Shown: positions 61,333 through 64,000 of the stretch, one piece after another
Position numbering within the stretch: position 1 is the first letter of the stretch
How the letters are laid out: each line of letters starts with the position of its first letter
Assembly (NCBI RefSeq): GCF_026342405.1
Contig: NZ_JAPEMU010000001.1
Coordinates: 8,928,001 to 8,992,000, forward strand
Reading direction: 5' to 3'
Length of the DNA stretch: 64,000 nucleotides
Origin: Kitasatospora sp. NBC_00240
GTDB lineage: Bacteria > Actinomycetota > Actinomycetes > Streptomycetales > Streptomycetaceae
Program-made: the position numbers and the translations under genes
Notes under the pieces: generated by a model
What the model was told of the DNA's origin: nothing
What the model saw: only the letters and a program-made list of their open reading frames with translations
Database searches by the model: none

Positions 61333-63099
61333 TCAGGCCAGCTGGGCCGCCTGCAGACCCGCGTACGCCCCACCGCTGCGCAGCAGTTCGGCGTGCGAGC
61401 CGATCTCGGCGATCCGGCCCTCGTCCAGCACCACGATCCGGTCCGCGCCCTTGATGGTCGACAGCCGGTGCGCGACCACGAACACCGTCCGACCCCGCAC
61501 CAGCCGGCCCAACGCCTGCTGCACCAGCGCCTCCGAACGGGAGTCCAGCGCCGAGGTGGCCTCGTCCAGCACCAGCACCCGGGGGTCGCGGATGAGCGCG
61601 CGGGCGATCGCCAGCCGCTGCTTCTGCCCGCCGGAGAGCCGCGCGCCACGCTCACCCACCACGGTGTCCAGACCCTGCGGCAGCCGGTCGATGAACTCCA
61701 GCGCGTTGGCGTCCCGCAGCGCGGTGCGGACGCTCTCCTCGGTCACCGCCGGCATCCCGTACGTGACGTTCTCCCGGACGGTGCCCTCGAAGAGGATCGA
61801 CTCCTGCGGCACCACCGAGAGGAACTTGCGGTAGCTGCGCAGGTCGAGCGACTCCATGTCCTGGCCGTCCAGCAGGATCCGGCCCTCGGTGGGGCGCAGG
61901 AAGCCGATCACCAGGTTGAGCACCGTCGACTTGCCGGCGCCCGAGCCGCCCACCAGGGCGATGGTCTCGCCGGGGCGCACGGTCAGGTCGAACCCGCTGA
62001 TCGAGGGCCGGTCCGCGCTCTCGTACCGGTAGCCGACCCCGCGGAAGTCCACCCGGCCGCGGACCTGCTCGACCTCGGCCTTGCCGGAGTTGACCTCCAG
62101 GTCCGGCGCCTGCAGCACCTCGCCGGCCGAGCGGACGGACGCCAGCCCCTTGCCGATCACCGGGGTCAGGCTCATCAGGCTGGTCACCGAGCCGGTCAGG
62201 GTGGAGAAGTAGGCGCTGAGCATGACCACCTGGCCCGCGCTGACGTTCATCCAGCCGTAGTACGCGACCAGCGCGGACCCGGCCAGGCAGCTCACCCCGA
62301 TGGCGTTCAGCAGGATCCAGGTGAGCGCGCCGAAGCGGCCGTTCAGCAGGTCCAGCCGCAGCCCGGCGCTGAGCACCGAGCCGAGCGTCCGGTCGACCCG
62401 GCGCAGCGCGGTCCGCTCCAGCCCGTGGGCCCGGGTTATCGGGATCAGCGTCGTCATCTCGTTGATCCGGGAGGAGAGTTGCTCGACCTGGACCCGGAAC
62501 GACTCGTTGTCGGAGCGCAGCCGCTCGCGCAGCCGGACCACCAGCAGGGCCGAGGCCGGCACCACGACCAGGAACACCGGCAGGAACACCGGGGCCTGCA
62601 CGGCGAGCACCACCACGCCGCCGGTCAGCGTGGCGATGGCGCCCAGCCCCATGTCGGCGGTCTGCTGGGTGGCGTTCTCGATGCCCTCGACGTCCCGGAC
62701 CACCTTGGCCTGGAGCACCCCCGCGCTCACCCGCGAGTGGTAGCCGATCGAGAGCTGCTGCATCCGGTGGCAGAGCGCCGACCGCAGCCGGGTGCCGGTA
62801 CGGCGGATGCTGCCGTGCATCCAGCGCACGTAGAGCAGGTGCAGCGGCAGGTTGAGCAGCAGGATCACCAGCAGGACGGCGGCGTTCCACCAGAGCACCG
62901 GGATCGGCTGGTGCTCAACCACCACGTCGATGATGTTCGCGGTGATCAGCGGGAGCAGCCAGACCGGCGTGTGCTTGGCGAAGTAGGCGAGCACGGCGAG
63001 CAGCACCCGCCGCCGGTCGGGATGGAACAGGTAGAGCAGGGTACGGACGGGGTGTTCGCCACGGTAGCGGTGGCTGAGCGGGCCTTCCGGCAACGCCAT
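61333..63099 (-). CDS. ABC exporter half-transporter (TMD-NBD fusion)
   Basis: A 588-residue type IV ABC exporter, working as a homodimer. Six transmembrane helices occupy about 25-310. The NBD has Walker A GGSGAGKST, Q-loop VVPQES, signature LSGGQ, Walker B VLVLDEAT and H-loop VAHRLST. No peptidase domain is present. Substrate unknown; drugs, lipids or peptides are possible. ATG 63099 follows AGGAGA. It neighbours the cellulase genes but is not obviously part of them; sugar import would need a different ABC type with a binding protein. Confidence 0.92.
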   Translation of the reverse strand: MALPEGPLSHRYRGEHPVRTLLYLFHPDRRRVLLAVLAYFAKHTPVWLLPLITANIIDVVVEHQPIPVLWWNAAVLLVILLLNLPLHLLYVRWMHGSIRRTGTRLRSALCHRMQQLSIGYHSRVSAGVLQAKVVRDVEGIENATQQTADMGLGAIATLTGGVVVLAVQAPVFLPVFLVVVPASALLVVRLRERLRSDNESFRVQVEQLSSRINEMTTLIPITRAHGLERTALRRVDRTLGSVLSAGLRLDLLNGRFGALTWILLNAIGVSCLAGSALVAYYGWMNVSAGQVVMLSAYFSTLTGSVTSLMSLTPVIGKGLASVRSAGEVLQAPDLEVNSGKAEVEQVRGRVDFRGVGYRYESADRPSISGFDLTVRPGETIALVGGSGAGKSTVLNLVIGFLRPTEGRILLDGQDMESLDLRSYRKFLSVVPQESILFEGTVRENVTYGMPAVTEESVRTALRDANALEFIDRLPQGLDTVVGERGARLSGGQKQRLAIARALIRDPRVLVLDEATSALDSRSEALVQQALGRLVRGRTVFVVAHRLSTIKGADRIVVLDEGRIAEIGSHAELLRSGGAYAGLQAAQLA

Positions 63100-63394
63100 G
63101 AACGTCTCCTGGGGCGGAGGTCGGTGCGGAGAGGGACCTGAGGGGGCCCCATCCTCGCAGCGCGGGCACCCGTCGCGACACCGCATTTCGGCGCCGCCGG
63201 GGCGCTGCCGACTTGCTGCCGGCCGTGCTCCGCGGCCGCACCCGGACGGTCCGCGGCGCACCCGACGTCCGCCTCCGGCCGGCCTGCGGGCCCGGTGACA
63301 CCGGGCCCGCCCGGCACCGCCGCTCCCACCGTGCGCCCGTTCGGCGGTCTAACGTGCAGCCTGTACCCGCCGGACACGACGAGAGGTCCTTCCG

Positions 63395-63916
63395 ATGCCG
63401 GAATCGCACAGCATGCTGTTCGTCACCTTCGACGACCCGGCGGCCGTCCGGGCCGCCTACGACGAGGTCAGGGAGCTGCACGGGGTGCGCCAGGCGGCGG
63501 TGCTGGAGCGTTCGGCCGAGGGCATTCTCGACGTGCCGGAGAGCTGGGTGCACGGCGCCGGCACGCCGACCGTGGTGAGCGGGCTGCTGGGCGGCCTGGT
63601 CGGCCTGTTGGGCGGCCCGGTCGGGTTCTTCCTCGGCTGGACGGCCGGCACCGTGCTCGGCGGCGCGACCGAGTTCAAGCGCTTCCAGGACGCGGCCGAG
63701 GGCCTGACCGTCTTCAGCAGCGGGCTCGCCGAGGGCGAGTCGATGCTGATCCTGGACCTGCGGGAGGAGTCGCCCGACCCGGTCGACGCGATCTCCGAGC
63801 GCCACGGCGGGCGCCTGGTCCGCCGCCCCGCCGAGGCGGTGGAGGCGGAGGTCCGGGCCGCCCAGCAGACGGCGGAGGACGAGGTGCGCAAGGAGCAGGA
63901 GGAGGCCGAGGGCTGA
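63395..63916 (+). CDS. DUF1269-like membrane-associated protein
   Basis: A 173-residue protein starting MPESHSMLFVTFDDPAAVRA. A ferredoxin-like N-terminal segment (FVTFDDPAAVRAAYDEVREL) is followed by a glycine-rich hydrophobic hairpin (VVSGLLGGLVGLLGGPVGFF), a second soluble part (LTVFSSGLAEGESMLILDLRE) and a long acidic helix ending KEQEEAEG. Similar in layout to the DUF1269 protein at 19629. Function unknown. ATG 63395 follows GAGAGG. Confidence 0.75.
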   Translation: MPESHSMLFVTFDDPAAVRAAYDEVRELHGVRQAAVLERSAEGILDVPESWVHGAGTPTVVSGLLGGLVGLLGGPVGFFLGWTAGTVLGGATEFKRFQDAAEGLTVFSSGLAEGESMLILDLREESPDPVDAISERHGGRLVRRPAEAVEAEVRAAQQTAEDEVRKEQEEAEG

Positions 63917-63923
63917 CTCCTGC

Positions 63924-63999
63924 CGCCGGCTCGACCCGCCGCGGGACCGCGCCGGCTCGACCCGCCGCCGGACCGCGCCGGCTCGACCGGCCGTCGGCC
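63924..63999. repeat. 26-bp tandem repeat at window end
   Basis: GCCGGCTCGACCCGCCGC-type units start at 63924, 63950 and 63976; the third is partly diverged and may continue beyond the window. Confidence 0.75.
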
Positions 64000-64000
64000 G

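Overview
The window is very GC-rich, gene-dense actinomycete chromosome. Codons end in G or C, GTG and TTG starts are common, most genes have GGAGG-type ribosome sites, and strong GC hairpins separate transcription units. The gene content (SpoIIE-type phosphatases, CsbD, an LppU/SCO3897-type protein, secreted cellulases with CBM2 modules, DasR-, CebR- and LacI-type boxes) points to Streptomycetaceae. A DUF6296-like protein at 7923 makes Kitasatospora the best guess. This is inference; no rRNA, tRNA or CRISPR array was seen.

Region 1 (1-17.5 kb) holds ordinary housekeeping and stress genes. In order: a truncated GntR/UTRA regulator carrying an IS630-transposase-like HTH tail, an NhaA antiporter with a C-terminal DsbA domain, CsbD, a proline-rich mini-protein, an alpha/beta hydrolase, an MscS channel, a divergent DHFR-like/TetR pair with GTAGTACT operators, the DUF6296-like protein, a PAS-GAF-SpoIIE-HATPase phosphatase, a PAP2-DAG kinase fusion, an LppU-like membrane protein, an MmcQ/YjbR-VOC pair, an orphan type II thioesterase, a GNAT acetyltransferase and a second SpoIIE phosphatase.

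Region 2 (17.5-31 kb) looks accessory. A MarR regulator and a STAS protein flank a promoter with three 17-bp-spaced repeats. They are followed by small proteins, a DUF1269 protein, an arylsulfatase broken by two compensating frameshifts, the sulfatase-activating formylglycine-generating enzyme, a run of integral membrane proteins (DUF7144, GAP family, a potassium channel, two unknown proteins) and a DUF2252 protein.

Region 3 (31-63 kb) starts with a hydrolase and an MMPL transporter, then becomes a polysaccharide-degradation locus. A sugar-binding lipoprotein gene abuts a galM remnant and diverges from GH127 and GH2-CBM42 genes for arabinose-containing glycans. LacI-type boxes in that divergent region recur at the GH16 promoter about 18 kb away. 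A RICIN/beta-helix secreted protein has an IS5-family element directly upstream. A TetR-flavin monooxygenase pair follows, then on the minus strand a GH18 chitinase with a DasR-type box, a double-VOC protein, a PI-PLC-like enzyme and a tandem GH16, GH10, GH9 and GH5 set headed by a perfect CebR box. An ABC exporter and a DUF1269-like protein end the window.

Together region 3 encodes secreted enzymes for arabinan, chitin, beta-1,3-glucan, xylan and cellulose, with at least three recognisable regulatory inputs (LacI-type, DasR-type, CebR-type). None of those regulators is encoded here.
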